A stretch of 32,132 bases of DNA from an uncultured Granulicatella sp. (GTDB taxonomy: Bacteria > Bacillota > Bacilli > Lactobacillales > Aerococcaceae). A program made the translations under genes and the position numbers. The notes under the pieces are model-generated. The model saw only the letters and a program-made list of their open reading frames with translations, ran no database searches and had not been told where the DNA came from. The DNA is taken from NCBI GenBank assembly GCA_947254045.1, contig CAMYBO010000001.1:1-32132 (forward strand), written 5' to 3'. This document shows positions 1-7,480 of the stretch, in pieces (the first letter of the stretch is position 1; every line of letters starts with the position of its first letter).

Positions 1-97
1 CATGTCTGTGGCTTTTATGTAAGGAAAAATTGAGAATTTAGGCTCAATTTTTAGCCATGAGACCGAAGGCCTGCTGGCGTCCTTTTACTACTATAAA
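1..97 (-). repeat. Palindromic repeat element family A, copy 1 (cut by window edge)
   Basis: Read on the minus strand, this stretch aligns over about 60 bases with 11393-11470: both have a GTAG start, AGGACG(C/G)CAGCAG, CCTT(C/T)GGTCTCATG, and then a 10-bp hairpin. The stem here is AAAAATTGAG/CTCAATTTTT (27-36 and 45-54 region). In the other copy it is AAATTTCGAG/CTCGAAATTT, so bases change in pairs and the stem is kept. A third stem begins at the window edge (CATGTCTGTGGC) and is cut off. No ORF explains it. It is likely an intergenic mobile or structured repeat. Confidence 0.65.
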
Positions 98-116
98 ATA
101 ACGTTTTAAAATAATT

Positions 117-397
117 TTATAGTTCTTCCGCTTTATAGATTGTATATCCTTCGTAATAATAACTATAATCAATTCCTTTCATATAAAGAACTCGATTATG
201 AATATCATTCGTTAAAGCTTGTTTTAATAGATGCTTAATTTCGACATCCTTAATAGAGCTTCGTTCCATAGCAAGTAAATAATCATCCTTATCTACCTTA
301 CTCTAGTCAATGACTTGTTGTAATTCCTTCTAATCTTCTCTTCAATTCTGGCAAGTTCTACAGAATCAGTTAAATGCAGTTTGTTTTCTACAACCAT
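117..397 (-). pseudogene. Fic-family protein remnant (catalytic core deleted)
   Basis: From the ATG at 395-397 the minus strand reads VENKLHLTDSVELARIEEKI, the usual N-terminus of small Fic/DOC proteins. It then jumps to the C-terminal part: LQQVID, a stop where Trp is expected (TAG at 303-305), SKVDKDDYLLAMERS, and on to GIDYSYYYEGYTIYKAEEL, stop at 117. The whole middle is missing, including the HPFREGNGR catalytic motif of the AMPylating fold. It is therefore a dead gene with one large internal deletion plus a TGG-to-TAG nonsense change. The family assignment rests on remembered Fic sequences. A 9-bp inverted repeat (91-99/114-122) overlaps its end. Confidence 0.7.
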
Positions 398-407
398 AGA
401 TACTTCC

Positions 408-1268
408 TTACCCTTTCTTCGCTAATAATGTCGCAAATCTGAAACGTAGACGATTGCCGTTTTCGTCTGTTTTGTGGAGTTCGCCAAAGTCTTCATTATA
501 TTTTAAAATTTCCCAACCAGCATAATACTCTAGTAATTCGCCTTCTTTAAAAGTAAATGGGAAATTCACAGGACAAGGTGCATCTTCAGTTGACATCGCA
601 GCGACGATTAAATTATAGCCACCAGAAGCTGTGTGAGATTGCATATTTTCAATAACATCTGGAATGACTTCTTCATGTAAGAACATCAATATAACCGTTG
701 ATACAATCCAATCATATTGTCCGCCAGGAATATCCGCACATTCAATGTCGTATGGCTCCACTTCAAGTAAAAGTCCTTCTTGAGCAGCTACTTCTTGTAA
801 TTTTTGTAAGCTTGGAACATTCCAATCCAATGAAGTGACGTCATATCCTAATGAAGCAAGGTATAAGCTATTACGACCTTCTCCACTTCCTAAGTCAAGT
901 ACACGTCCTTTTGGAATCAGCGGTTGAGCAGCTAATACTTCAGAGTGAGTCTTAGTATAGCCATATTTTTTTGCAAAATAATCTTCTTTTTTACAGAAAA
1001 ATTCTAAATAACATTCGATATCGTCACTTGCTTTAGCGATTCGATGCCACTGTTGTGGTTCCACCAATGGAATAGGAGTAGTCGCATTTAGTAGTACAGT
1101 ATCACTAACGCTACCATCCTCGTTTAAAAATTCAAACGTGATTTCTCCTTTTAAAATATGTAGTTGTGCCCATGTGCCCACCTTTGTATTATGCATTTTT
1201 TTAAACGGTTCAGGCAAAGTCTCCGCCGTCCACAGGGGCATTTTTTTATAAGAAATTAAATTGTTCAT
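408..1268 (-). CDS. tehB: TehB-like SAM-dependent methyltransferase with DUF1971 domain
   Basis: 286 aa if started at the ATG at 1268, which has GAGGTG (1275-1280) six bases upstream; a GTG at 1277 lies inside that ribosome site and is unlikely to be the start. The N-terminal part, about residues 5-90 (MPLWTAETLPEPF, VGTWAQLHILKG), is the cupin-like DUF1971 domain. The C-terminal part is a class I methyltransferase with motif I VLDLGSGEGRNSLYLA at about 123-138 and an acidic SLDWN strand end after it. Two-domain proteins of this make-up are annotated as tellurite-resistance methyltransferase TehB. They use SAM to methylate small oxyanions or thiols, but the physiological substrate is unknown. 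It is cytosolic and stands alone, divergent from the metN leader. Confidence 0.85.
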   Translation of the reverse strand: MNNLISYKKMPLWTAETLPEPFKKMHNTKVGTWAQLHILKGEITFEFLNEDGSVSDTVLLNATTPIPLVEPQQWHRIAKASDDIECYLEFFCKKEDYFAKKYGYTKTHSEVLAAQPLIPKGRVLDLGSGEGRNSLYLASLGYDVTSLDWNVPSLQKLQEVAAQEGLLLEVEPYDIECADIPGGQYDWIVSTVILMFLHEEVIPDVIENMQSHTASGGYNLIVAAMSTEDAPCPVNFPFTFKEGELLEYYAGWEILKYNEDFGELHKTDENGNRLRFRFATLLAKKG

Positions 1269-1365
1269 GTATATCACCTCGTAAGTTCATTGTAGAAAAA
1301 AGAAGAGGGATATGCAAGGAAAATTATATAGGCAAAACTTATAACAAGTGATAGTAATCTAGAAA

Positions 1366-1394
1366 TTGACTGCAATGGAGTTTGTTGGTATTCT
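1366..1394 (+). promoter_or_regulatory. Promoter of metN-metI-metQ operon
   Basis: TTGACT (1366-1371), a 17-base spacer, then TATTCT (1389-1394). Transcription would start near 1401, just upstream of the T-box leader. It is a sigma-A type match by eye. Confidence 0.7.
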
Positions 1395-1424
1395 AGTTTC
1401 ATAGTCATAATGCACTGTGACAAG

Positions 1425-1668
1425 GAGAGTAAAAGTGAATCTATTTTAGAGAGTCTCGGTTGGGTGAAAAGAGATAATAGTTGAAGCTTTGAAGATGGCC
1501 TTTGAGTGCTAATCGTTGAATCATTAAACGATTACGGGAAAGCCCGATATAGCTTTTCAGTTTAAATGAACTGAATGAGGCAGAATTTGTGAGAATTCTG
1601 TAAATAAAGGTGGTAACACGAGAGAACTCGTCCTTTGGTTGGTTAGTAAGACCAAAGAGCGGGCTTTT
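1425..1668 (+). promoter_or_regulatory. T-box riboswitch, methionine-specific, upstream of metN
   Basis: The leader has the T-box landmarks: GAGAGT near 1451, the GGTTGGGTGAAAA stem I element (1458-1470), a specifier region GAAGATGGCC with ATG at 1495-1497, and the conserved T-box sequence AAAGGTGGTAACACG (1606-1620). A terminator follows, made of CTCGTCCTTTGGT and ACCAAAGAGCGGG with a T run at 1664-1668. Uncharged tRNA-Met should stabilise the antiterminator and let RNA polymerase read into the transporter genes. The Met specificity comes from the ATG specifier and the identity of the genes below; the second metNIQ leader has the same GAA-N-ATGG context. Confidence 0.92.
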
Positions 1669-1691
1669 TATTTGCTTGAAAGGAGAAACAA

Positions 1692-2738
1692 ATGATTGAA
1701 TTAAAAAATATTGATGTAACATTTCAGCAATCAGGCAAAACTGTTGAAGCTGTGAAGCAAGTAAATATTACGATTGAAGATGGCGATATTTATGGAATTA
1801 TCGGTTATAGTGGTGCTGGGAAAAGTACATTAGTACGTACCATCAATTTATTACAACGTCCAACAAATGGAACAGTAACGGTTTCAGGAGTGGAGTTAAC
1901 AAGTTTAAAAGAGGCTCAATTAAGAGATGCTCGTAAAAAAATCGGAATGATTTTCCAACATTTCAATTTGATGAATACTTTATCGGTATTTGACAATGTT
2001 GCCTTTCCATTAAAACGCTCAGGATTATCTAAAGCGGAAATTAAGGAAAAAGTTGAGTCACTTCTACACTTAGTAGGATTGGAAGATAAAATTACAAGTT
2101 ATCCAAAACAATTATCTGGGGGACAAAAACAAAGGGTTGCGATTGCGAGAGCATTAGCGAATGATCCAGATGTTCTATTATGTGACGAAGCGACAAGTGC
2201 ATTAGACCCTAAAACAACCGAATCTATTTTAGAACTTTTGAAAAAAGTAAACGAACAGTTAGGCATTACAATCGTGATTATCACTCACGAAATGCAAGTT
2301 GTAAAAGAGATTTGTAATAAAGTTGCCGTAATGGAACAAGGTTTAATTATTGAACAAGGATCAGTATTAGAAATCTTTACGAATCCACAAAAACCATTAA
2401 CGAAAGATTTCATCGATACAGCAACACATATTAACAAAGGAATTGAAACAGTTCTACAACATGAACATTTACTAAACTTAAATCCTGGAGATGTTCTTGC
2501 GAAAATTTCATTTGTGGGTGTTTCAACAGGAGAACCACTGATTACGAAATTATCAACTCAATTCCAAGTAGCAGCGAATATTTTATTTGCCAATGTGGAA
2601 GTCATTCAAGAGACTGCTGTTGGAACTTTACTAGTAGGTTTATCTGGTGAAGCTGAAAAAATTCAACAAGCCATCGAATATATTCACCAATCAGGTGTTC
2701 AAACAGAAATTCTAGATGAACCAAAGGAGGTTGAATAA
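1692..2738 (+). CDS. metN: Methionine ABC transporter ATP-binding protein MetN (copy 1)
   Basis: 348 aa ATPase that powers uptake of D/L-methionine with MetI and MetQ on the cytoplasmic face of the membrane. Walker A GYSGAGKST at residues 38-46, ABC signature LSGGQKQR at 141-148, Walker B VLLCDEATSAL at 161-171, switch His in ITHEM. Residues from about 265 to the end form the C-terminal NIL domain. In E. coli MetN the equivalent domain binds methionine and inhibits transport (transinhibition). AGGAG lies seven bases before the ATG. It is the first gene after the Met T-box, and metI follows one base after its stop, so the two are co-translated. Confidence 0.95.
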   Translation: MIELKNIDVTFQQSGKTVEAVKQVNITIEDGDIYGIIGYSGAGKSTLVRTINLLQRPTNGTVTVSGVELTSLKEAQLRDARKKIGMIFQHFNLMNTLSVFDNVAFPLKRSGLSKAEIKEKVESLLHLVGLEDKITSYPKQLSGGQKQRVAIARALANDPDVLLCDEATSALDPKTTESILELLKKVNEQLGITIVIITHEMQVVKEICNKVAVMEQGLIIEQGSVLEIFTNPQKPLTKDFIDTATHINKGIETVLQHEHLLNLNPGDVLAKISFVGVSTGEPLITKLSTQFQVAANILFANVEVIQETAVGTLLVGLSGEAEKIQQAIEYIHQSGVQTEILDEPKEVE

Positions 2739-2739
2739 G

Positions 2740-3417
2740 ATGAACTTACACCAATTATTTCCAAATATTGATGCTCGTGTAACTCAAGAAATTATTAAAA
2801 GTACGATTGATACATTATTAATGGTAGGAATTACAGGCTTAATTGCTGGAGTATTAGGGATTGCTTTAGGAGTTGTGTTAGTCGTTACTCGTGAAGGCAA
2901 TATTTTAGAAAATAAAATTCTATATGTGACTTTTGATAAAGTGGTGAACCTATTCCGTTCGATTCCATTTATCATTTTAGCGATGTTATTAATCCCATTA
3001 ACAAGATTAATTGTTGGGACTACAATAGGAATTCCTGGTGCGATTGTGCCACTAGTCATTGCAACTGTTCCATTCTTCTCACGACAAGTACAATTAGCTT
3101 TGTTAGAAGTGGATAAAGGAGTGATCGAAGCTTCAATCGCTATGGGATGTACACCATTGGAAATTATTTTCCGTGTGTACTTAAAAGAAGGATTGCCAAG
3201 TTTAATTCGTGCTTCTTCTCTAACAACAATCAGCTTAATTGGGTTAACAACAATGGCTGGTGCGTTTGGAGCTGGTGGAATTGGTAACTTAGCAATTTCA
3301 AGAGGATACAATCGATTCCAAGGAGACGTAATCGTAGTAGCAACGATTATTATGTTGATTATTGTATTTATCAGCCAAGCAGTCGGGGACTTCCTAGAAA
3401 AAAGAGCTACTAAATAA
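2740..3417 (+). CDS. metI: Methionine ABC transporter permease MetI (copy 1)
   Basis: 225 aa from the ATG at 2740, which is preceded by AAAGGAGG (2723-2730) at the end of metN. An in-frame codon further upstream would overlap metN and is not needed. It is an integral membrane protein with about five hydrophobic segments. The cytoplasmic EAA loop, EASIAMGCTPLEIIFRVYLK, docks on the ATPase. The opening segment (LMVGITGLIAGVLGIALGVV) and NLFRSIPFII are typical of the MetI family. With MetN it forms the translocation channel that receives methionine from MetQ. A block of repeats separates it from metQ, so metQ may get less read-through. Confidence 0.95.
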   Translation: MNLHQLFPNIDARVTQEIIKSTIDTLLMVGITGLIAGVLGIALGVVLVVTREGNILENKILYVTFDKVVNLFRSIPFIILAMLLIPLTRLIVGTTIGIPGAIVPLVIATVPFFSRQVQLALLEVDKGVIEASIAMGCTPLEIIFRVYLKEGLPSLIRASSLTTISLIGLTTMAGAFGAGGIGNLAISRGYNRFQGDVIVVATIIMLIIVFISQAVGDFLEKRATK

Positions 3418-3605
3418 AAGGATACGAGATTGAGCGTTTTGAAACGAAACACTGGAGCGACGCACACAAAGCAACGTAGTTGTGTGGGGGTGGCGTGAAG
3501 TGGACGTCGTTTCAGCGAAATCGAGTTCAACTAAAAAAGGATACGAGATTGAGCGTTTTGAAACGAATCGCTGGAGTGAGAAACTCACAATAAAAAGGAT
3601 ATTGA
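3416..3605 (+). repeat. Intergenic repeat block family B between metI and metQ
   Basis: A 33-base unit starting AAAAGGATACGAGATTGAGC occurs identically at 3416-3448 and 3535-3567, and both copies continue with a similar CTGGAG(C/T)GA. A third partial AAAAGGATA lies near 3594. Between the copies are a GC-rich stem-loop (CACACAAAGCAACGTAGTTGTGTG, 3462-3485) and an imperfect inverted match to the unit (CGTTTCAGCGAAATCGAG). No protein is supported on either strand. It looks like an inserted palindromic repeat, not a simple terminator. Confidence 0.7.
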
Positions 3606-3640
3606 AATAAATTTAAACACAAAAAAAGAGGGATTTATAG

Positions 3641-4501
3641 ATGAACATTAAAAAATTATTTGTAACAGCATTAGCAGGATTAACATTAGCAGCATGTGGA
3701 CAAGGAGCTCAAACTTCTTCAAGCTCAACCCAAGCAGCAGATGCTAAAAAAGAAGCAAAAACAGTTAAATTAGGAGTTAACGCAGGAAATCAAGATGTAT
3801 GGGATGACGTTATTAAACGCTTAAAAGAAAAAGAAAACATCAATGTTGAATTAGTAGAATTTACTGACTATGTTCAACCAAACCAAGCTTTAGAAAATGG
3901 AGATGTTGACTTAAACTCATTCCAAACAATTATTTACTTAGAACGTTTCAACAAAGAACAAAATACTCACATCAAACCAATTGGATATACTGTAATTGCG
4001 CCAATGGGTGTGTACTCTAAAAAAATTAAAAACGTTAGCGAGTTAAAAGAAGGAGATACAATCGCAATCCCAGAAGATACTTCTAATAACTCTCGTGCAT
4101 TACGCTTACTACACGCAGCTGGCGTCATCAAATTAAAAGATCCAAGTAACACATTAGTGACTAAAGATGATATCGTAGAAAATCCTAAGAAAATTGACAT
4201 TAAAGAATTACCAGCTGGACAAACAGCTCGTGCTTTAGACGATGTAGCAGCTTCATTAATCAACAATGGTTTTGCAGTTGAAGCAGGATTCCAACCAACT
4301 AAAGATTCAATCTTTATTGAAGAAATCACAGATTCATCTCAACCATACTACAATGTCATTGCTGCTAAAGAAGGTAACGAAAACAACGAAGTTTACAAAA
4401 CAATCGTTAAATACTACCAATCACCAGAAACAGCTAAGAAAATTGAAGAAGTTTCAAAAGGTGCAAACGTACCAGTTTGGGAAAAAGCTTCCTTAAAATA
4501 A
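3641..4501 (+). CDS. metQ: Methionine-binding lipoprotein MetQ (copy 1)
   Basis: 286 aa. A lipoprotein signal peptide with lipobox LAAC places the acylated Cys at residue 19, followed by a Ser/Thr/Ala-rich linker. The mature part is the NlpA/MetQ solute-binding fold: KLGVNAGNQDVWDDVI at the start, FTDYVQPNQALENGDVDLNSFQ, and IAPMGVYSKK in the middle. It captures methionine outside the membrane and delivers it to MetI/MetN. GAGGGA (3629-3634) precedes the ATG. In pneumococcus the met locus runs metQ - M20 peptidase - metN - metI; here metQ comes last and a fragment of that peptidase follows it. Confidence 0.95.
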   Translation: MNIKKLFVTALAGLTLAACGQGAQTSSSSTQAADAKKEAKTVKLGVNAGNQDVWDDVIKRLKEKENINVELVEFTDYVQPNQALENGDVDLNSFQTIIYLERFNKEQNTHIKPIGYTVIAPMGVYSKKIKNVSELKEGDTIAIPEDTSNNSRALRLLHAAGVIKLKDPSNTLVTKDDIVENPKKIDIKELPAGQTARALDDVAASLINNGFAVEAGFQPTKDSIFIEEITDSSQPYYNVIAAKEGNENNEVYKTIVKYYQSPETAKKIEEVSKGANVPVWEKASLK

Positions 4502-4539
4502 TTCATAAGAATTAATCATTTTAATCATCATTCATCTCC

Positions 4540-4566
4540 AAAGAGGCATGCTCGTCATGCCTCTTT
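4540..4566 (+). terminator. Terminator after metQ
   Basis: Perfect 11-bp stem AAAGAGGCATG / CATGCCTCTTT around a CTCGT loop, ending in CTTTATTA. It closes the metNIQ transcript. Confidence 0.8.
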
Positions 4567-4591
4567 ATTACAATCGAAAGAAGGAATTTTA

Positions 4592-4790
4592 ATGAGCCAA
4601 ATTAAAGAAAAAGCACAAGCTTTAGCAGAAGAGTTAGTAGCACTTAGAAGACATTTTCATGAAAATCCAGAATCAAGCTTGAAAGAATATAAAACAGCAG
4701 AAAAAATTCAAGAAGAACTAACAAAATTAAAGATTCCATTTAAAAAAATTGCAGATACTGGAACATTAGCGATTATTAAAGGAGAAAAAC
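4592..4790 (+). pseudogene. M20 peptidase/amidohydrolase 5' fragment
   Basis: From ATG 4592 (AAGAAGG upstream) about 66 residues match the N-terminus of M20-family amidohydrolases (hippurate/N-acyl amino acid hydrolases): AEELVALRRHFHENPESS, then IADTGTLAIIKGEK. At the point where the family continues with a VALRADMDAL-type metal-binding segment, the sequence changes to unrelated DNA. The frame runs on to a stop at 4826-4828 through out-of-frame residues. All metal ligands and the dimerisation domain are lost, so it is non-functional. Streptococcal met operons carry an intact gene of this family next to metQ, which explains its position. Confidence 0.8.
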
Positions 4791-4937
4791 GTTGCAGTTG
4801 CAAATGCAGCAGCAAGCAAACAAGATGAATTACCAAGCACTGGTACAGCAGAATTAGGAGTATTCGCTCCAGCTGTATTATCAATCTTAGCAGGTCTAGG
4901 ATTAGTAGCACCACAAGATAAAATAGAAGACAAATAA
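4788..4937 (+). pseudogene. LPxTG surface-protein C-terminal fragment
   Basis: In the frame with codons at 4791, 4794 and so on, the sequence reads NVAVANAAASKQDE, then LPSTG (4830-4844), then a hydrophobic stretch ELGVFAPAVLSILAGLGLV, and ends QDKIEDK with TAA at 4935-4937. This is a sortase sorting signal: motif, membrane span and a short charged tail, though the tail has few positive residues. It has no start codon or N-terminal part of its own and sits in a different frame from the peptidase fragment before it. It is therefore the 3' end of a surface-protein gene joined here by recombination. Confidence 0.75.
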
Positions 4938-4957
4938 ACATTGAATTCTTAAATGAC

Positions 4958-4990
4958 AAAAGGATGACGGGCAATACCCATCATCCTTTT
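4958..4990. terminator. Bidirectional terminator
   Basis: Perfect 10-bp stem AAAAGGATGA / TCATCCTTTT around a 13-base loop, with T runs usable on both strands. It lies between the plus-strand fragments and the minus-strand thioredoxin gene. Confidence 0.8.
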
Positions 4991-4997
4991 TGCGTTT

Positions 4998-5573
4998 CTA
5001 TAATCCTTTTAAGGCTTCCTCAATGGTTGCTTTATCTTTTACATCATCAATAACGTTTTTGATTTTTCCTTCTTGATCCACAAAAATCATTGTTGGGATT
5101 GAATGAATTTCTAAAGCTTTTTGGAAGTTTTTTTCTTTATCAGAATAGTAATTGAATTCTAATTGATTATCTTTTAAGTAAGCTTGTCCTTTTTCAGGCG
5201 TTTCTCCTTTAACGAGTAGGTTTACTGGAACGAATTCAATAGTATCTTGATAGTTTTTTCTTAATTCATTTAGAATTGGTAATTCTTGTTGGCAATCTGT
5301 ACACCAGCTAGCCCAAGCAACGTAAACAGTTTTCTTTCCTTTAAAATCAGCAGAAGTTTTTTCTTTTGAATCAGCTGTTACAATTGTTACAGATGGCATT
5401 GCTTCTCCGATTAAATCAGTCATTGATTTTTCTTTAGCGGTTGTTGTAGTGGCGGTAGTTGTAGCAGTGCTTGTTGTTGTATTTGATGTTGAAGGGGATT
5501 GGCACCCTGCAGCAAGTACGAGCATACTTCCGAATAAGATAGAACAAGATAGTATTTTTTTAGATTTTTTCAT
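4998..5573 (-). CDS. TlpA/ResA-like thioredoxin lipoprotein
   Basis: 191 aa. A lipoprotein signal peptide with lipobox LAAGC gives an acylated Cys at residue 24. A low-complexity Thr/Ser/Ala linker (about 25-47) follows, then a thioredoxin fold with the redox motif WASWCTDC (Cys91 and Cys94) and the cis-Pro region SIPTMIFVDQEGKI. It is anchored outside the membrane, where it would reduce disulfides or sulfenic acids. In streptococci such proteins (Etrx) feed electrons to surface methionine sulfoxide reductase, usually beside a ccdA gene, but no ccdA or msr gene is in this window. It is a single gene with a TACAAT-type -10 on the minus strand at 5604-5609. Confidence 0.88.
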   Translation of the reverse strand: MKKSKKILSCSILFGSMLVLAAGCQSPSTSNTTTSTATTTATTTTAKEKSMTDLIGEAMPSVTIVTADSKEKTSADFKGKKTVYVAWASWCTDCQQELPILNELRKNYQDTIEFVPVNLLVKGETPEKGQAYLKDNQLEFNYYSDKEKNFQKALEIHSIPTMIFVDQEGKIKNVIDDVKDKATIEEALKGL

Positions 5574-5628
5574 AAAATATCTCTCCTTTAAAACGATACG
5601 TTCATTGTATCACATTCTTGGTGAGAAA

Positions 5629-5658
5629 AAAAGGAACCCACCAACGAGGATTCCTTTT
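5629..5658 (-). terminator. Terminator of the HAD-gpx-PPOX operon
   Basis: On the minus strand AAAAGGAATCC pairs with GGGTTCCTTTT (one G-T pair) around TCGTTGGT and runs into seven Ts. It lies just after the PPOX stop and before the thioredoxin gene's promoter. Confidence 0.7.
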
Positions 5659-5669
5659 CTAGTTAGTCG

Positions 5670-6095
5670 TTAGCCTTGGATGCTGAATGTATATTTATGA
5701 CCTTGAGTTAAGCTATGGTAGAAGCCTTTTCCTTCATATAGTTGGAAAACTTGTACACCAGCACGTTGTTGATCATCAGGATAAACATTTTTAACAAATG
5801 GATTTCCTGCCAAGATTTCTTCTAATCCTTCTTTTTCTAGTTCACGTACTTTTCCTTCGATACGAATCACTTGAATTAAGTAATCATCGTGTGAAAATGC
5901 GGCAATTGCAACATTAGGGTTTTCTTGTAATTGTTTGTAGAAATGAGTTTCTGGGCTTGTCATAAAGAACACTCCATGCTCATTAGCAACGCTGATGTGA
6001 ATTGGACGTGAATGAGGTTTACCATCTTTATCCACTGTAGCAAAAATGGCTACTTCTAACTCTTCTAAAATGCGTAAAATTTCTTCTGTATTCAT
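5670..6095 (-). CDS. Pyridoxamine 5'-phosphate oxidase-family (split-barrel flavin) protein
   Basis: 141 aa. The split-barrel fold is visible in LEELEVAIFATVDKDGKPHS at residues 10-29, then RPIHISV, FMTSPETHFYKQLQENPNVA (about 50-70) and VIRIEGKVREL. Single-domain members of this size bind FMN, F420 or heme and carry out uncharacterised reductions or oxidations; the true PdxH substrate motifs are not evident. The ATG is one base away from the stop of the glutathione peroxidase gene upstream, so the two are cotranscribed and probably translationally coupled. The pairing suggests an oxidative-stress role, which is inferred from position only. Confidence 0.8.
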   Translation of the reverse strand: MNTEEILRILEELEVAIFATVDKDGKPHSRPIHISVANEHGVFFMTSPETHFYKQLQENPNVAIAAFSHDDYLIQVIRIEGKVRELEKEGLEEILAGNPFVKNVYPDDQQRAGVQVFQLYEGKGFYHSLTQGHKYTFSIQG

Positions 6096-6096
6096 A

Positions 6097-6579
6097 TTAA
6101 CACTCCTTTTTTAATAATTGTTTTATTTGTTTCTCAACGGATAATGGAGAAGTTGTTGGGGCAAATCTAGCAACGACTTTTCCGGATGCGTCTACAAGGA
6201 ATTTTGTAAAATTCCATTTGATTGAACTGCCAAATATTCCTTTTGTTTCTTCTTTTAATAATTGAAATAATGGATGAGTTTCTGGACCGTTAACGAGTAC
6301 TTTACCAAACATTGGAAAAGTGACTTGATAATTGAATTGGCAACTTGAAGCAGCTTCTTCAGCGGTTAATGGCTCTTGGTTGGCAAATTGATTACAAGGG
6401 AATCCTAGAACGCTAAATCCTTGTTCGTGGTATGTTTCGTATAAGTTTTGTAATTGGGCAAATTGTGGAGCTAATCCACATCCGCTAGCGGTATTGACAA
6501 TGAGTAATACTTGCCCTTTATAGTCTTCTAATGTGCCTGTTCCATCTAATGTAGGAACTTCTATTTCATAAAGTGACAT
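6097..6579 (-). CDS. gpo: Glutathione peroxidase-family thiol peroxidase
   Basis: 160 aa. The peroxidatic site is NTASGCGLAPQF with Cys34. The catalytic tetrad partners are present: Gln64 in FPCNQFANQEP, and Trp122 and Asn123 in KWNFTKFLV. Cys80 (SSCQFNYQVTFP) sits where the resolving Cys of thioredoxin-dependent relatives lies. That suggests it reduces hydrogen peroxide or lipid peroxides using thioredoxin more than glutathione, as known for non-selenium bacterial members. It is cytosolic, with GGAGGAAGT upstream of the ATG on the minus strand. It is the middle gene of the three-gene minus-strand operon. Confidence 0.92.
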   Translation of the reverse strand: MSLYEIEVPTLDGTGTLEDYKGQVLLIVNTASGCGLAPQFAQLQNLYETYHEQGFSVLGFPCNQFANQEPLTAEEAASSCQFNYQVTFPMFGKVLVNGPETHPLFQLLKEETKGIFGSSIKWNFTKFLVDASGKVVARFAPTTSPLSVEKQIKQLLKKEC

Positions 6580-6588
6580 GACTTCCTC

Positions 6589-7356
6589 CTATATTAAATG
6601 ATAATGTTTTAATCCTTGAATGACGCCACCTTTATCATTATCTGCACTGACATAGTCTGCTTTTTCTTTTAATAATGGGATGGCATTTCCCATGGCAATT
6701 GCAATATCGACTTCTTGGAACATTTCTAAATCATTAGCACCATCTCCAAAGGCATAGGTAGTGATAAACTTATTATTTAAGGTACGTATTAATGCTCGAA
6801 TGCCTGTTGCTTTAGAATTTCCAGCGGTAATGACGTCCATTGCATATGGGAAATTTCGAATAAATCTTAATTCTGGAAATGCTTGTTGGTAAGCTTCATC
6901 ATTATTGCCTTTTGAAAGTAAGAGCATCATATTCACAGCTTGTTCTTTATAAAATGCTGGAACAACATCTGGTGTTGGTGTATGAATATATCCATAGGCT
7001 TCTTGTGCAAATGGGACTGATTCAATGATTTTAAAGGCATCAACGTTATAACACGTCATACCATGTCCATTTTCTTTTGCAAATTGGAGTAGTTTTTCAA
7101 TCGTTTCTTTTGGGATTTCGTGATGAATTAAAATTTTACCTTTGAAAATCACGACTTGTCCATTCATAAAAACTCCAGAATGAATATTCGTAGACTGAAT
7201 GACTTTCGAAACTTCGATAGGAGATCTTCCTGTTGCTAGAAGTGGTTCATACCCGTTTTCCTTTAATTGTTGAATCGCTTCTATGACTTCAAGGTCGACA
7301 TGTCCTTTTTTATTTAAGAGTGTACCATCCAAGTCAAAAAATACTAAACCTTTCAT
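6589..7356 (-). CDS. Cof-type HAD-superfamily phosphatase
   Basis: 255 aa. Motif I FFDLDGTLL has the nucleophile Asp8 and acid Asp10. Motif II/III features are ATGRSP and the Lys of NSKATGI, and motif IV is GDGANDLEMF. The insert between them is the C2B cap of the Cof/YidA subfamily, which dephosphorylates small metabolites such as sugar phosphates and FMN. The exact substrate cannot be told. Length is normal for the family. AAAGGAGG precedes the ATG. It is the first gene of the operon with gpo and the PPOX protein, and its promoter overlaps a perfect palindrome at 7386-7403. Confidence 0.88.
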   Translation of the reverse strand: MKGLVFFDLDGTLLNKKGHVDLEVIEAIQQLKENGYEPLLATGRSPIEVSKVIQSTNIHSGVFMNGQVVIFKGKILIHHEIPKETIEKLLQFAKENGHGMTCYNVDAFKIIESVPFAQEAYGYIHTPTPDVVPAFYKEQAVNMMLLLSKGNNDEAYQQAFPELRFIRNFPYAMDVITAGNSKATGIRALIRTLNNKFITTYAFGDGANDLEMFQEVDIAIAMGNAIPLLKEKADYVSADNDKGGVIQGLKHYHLI

Positions 7357-7382
7357 AAAAACCTCCTTTTCATATTGCGTTC

Positions 7383-7403
7383 ATTATATCACGAAAGTGA
7401 TAT
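7383..7403 (-). promoter_or_regulatory. -10 box with overlapping palindromic operator candidate
   Basis: The minus strand carries TATAAT (plus 7383-7388). A perfect inverted repeat ATATCAC-GAAA-GTGATAT (7386-7403) overlaps its upstream side. No clear -35 is seen at 17 bases. The arrangement fits a repressor site, but it could also be chance in AT-rich DNA. Confidence 0.5.
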
Positions 7404-7480
7404 GAATTGAGAATTGATGCTTAAAAAAATCATCTCCAAGAAAAGAATTTAAGGGCAATTGGTAGTAATTACACTATATT

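Noticed and set aside
1441..1722. 93-aa minus-strand ORF across the T-box leader
   Set aside because: It is antisense to a clear T-box riboswitch and the metN start, with no ribosome site or protein character.
2784..3530. 248-aa minus-strand ORF antisense to metI
   Set aside because: Mirror of a strongly supported permease gene; Asn/Ile/Pro-rich composition is typical of antisense reading.
3416..3605. CRISPR-like array
   Set aside because: Only two full direct repeats with a long structured interval; no regular spacers and no cas genes.
4266..4496. 76-aa ORF inside metQ
   Set aside because: Shifted frame of metQ; Lys/Gln/Thr-rich artefact with no ribosome site.
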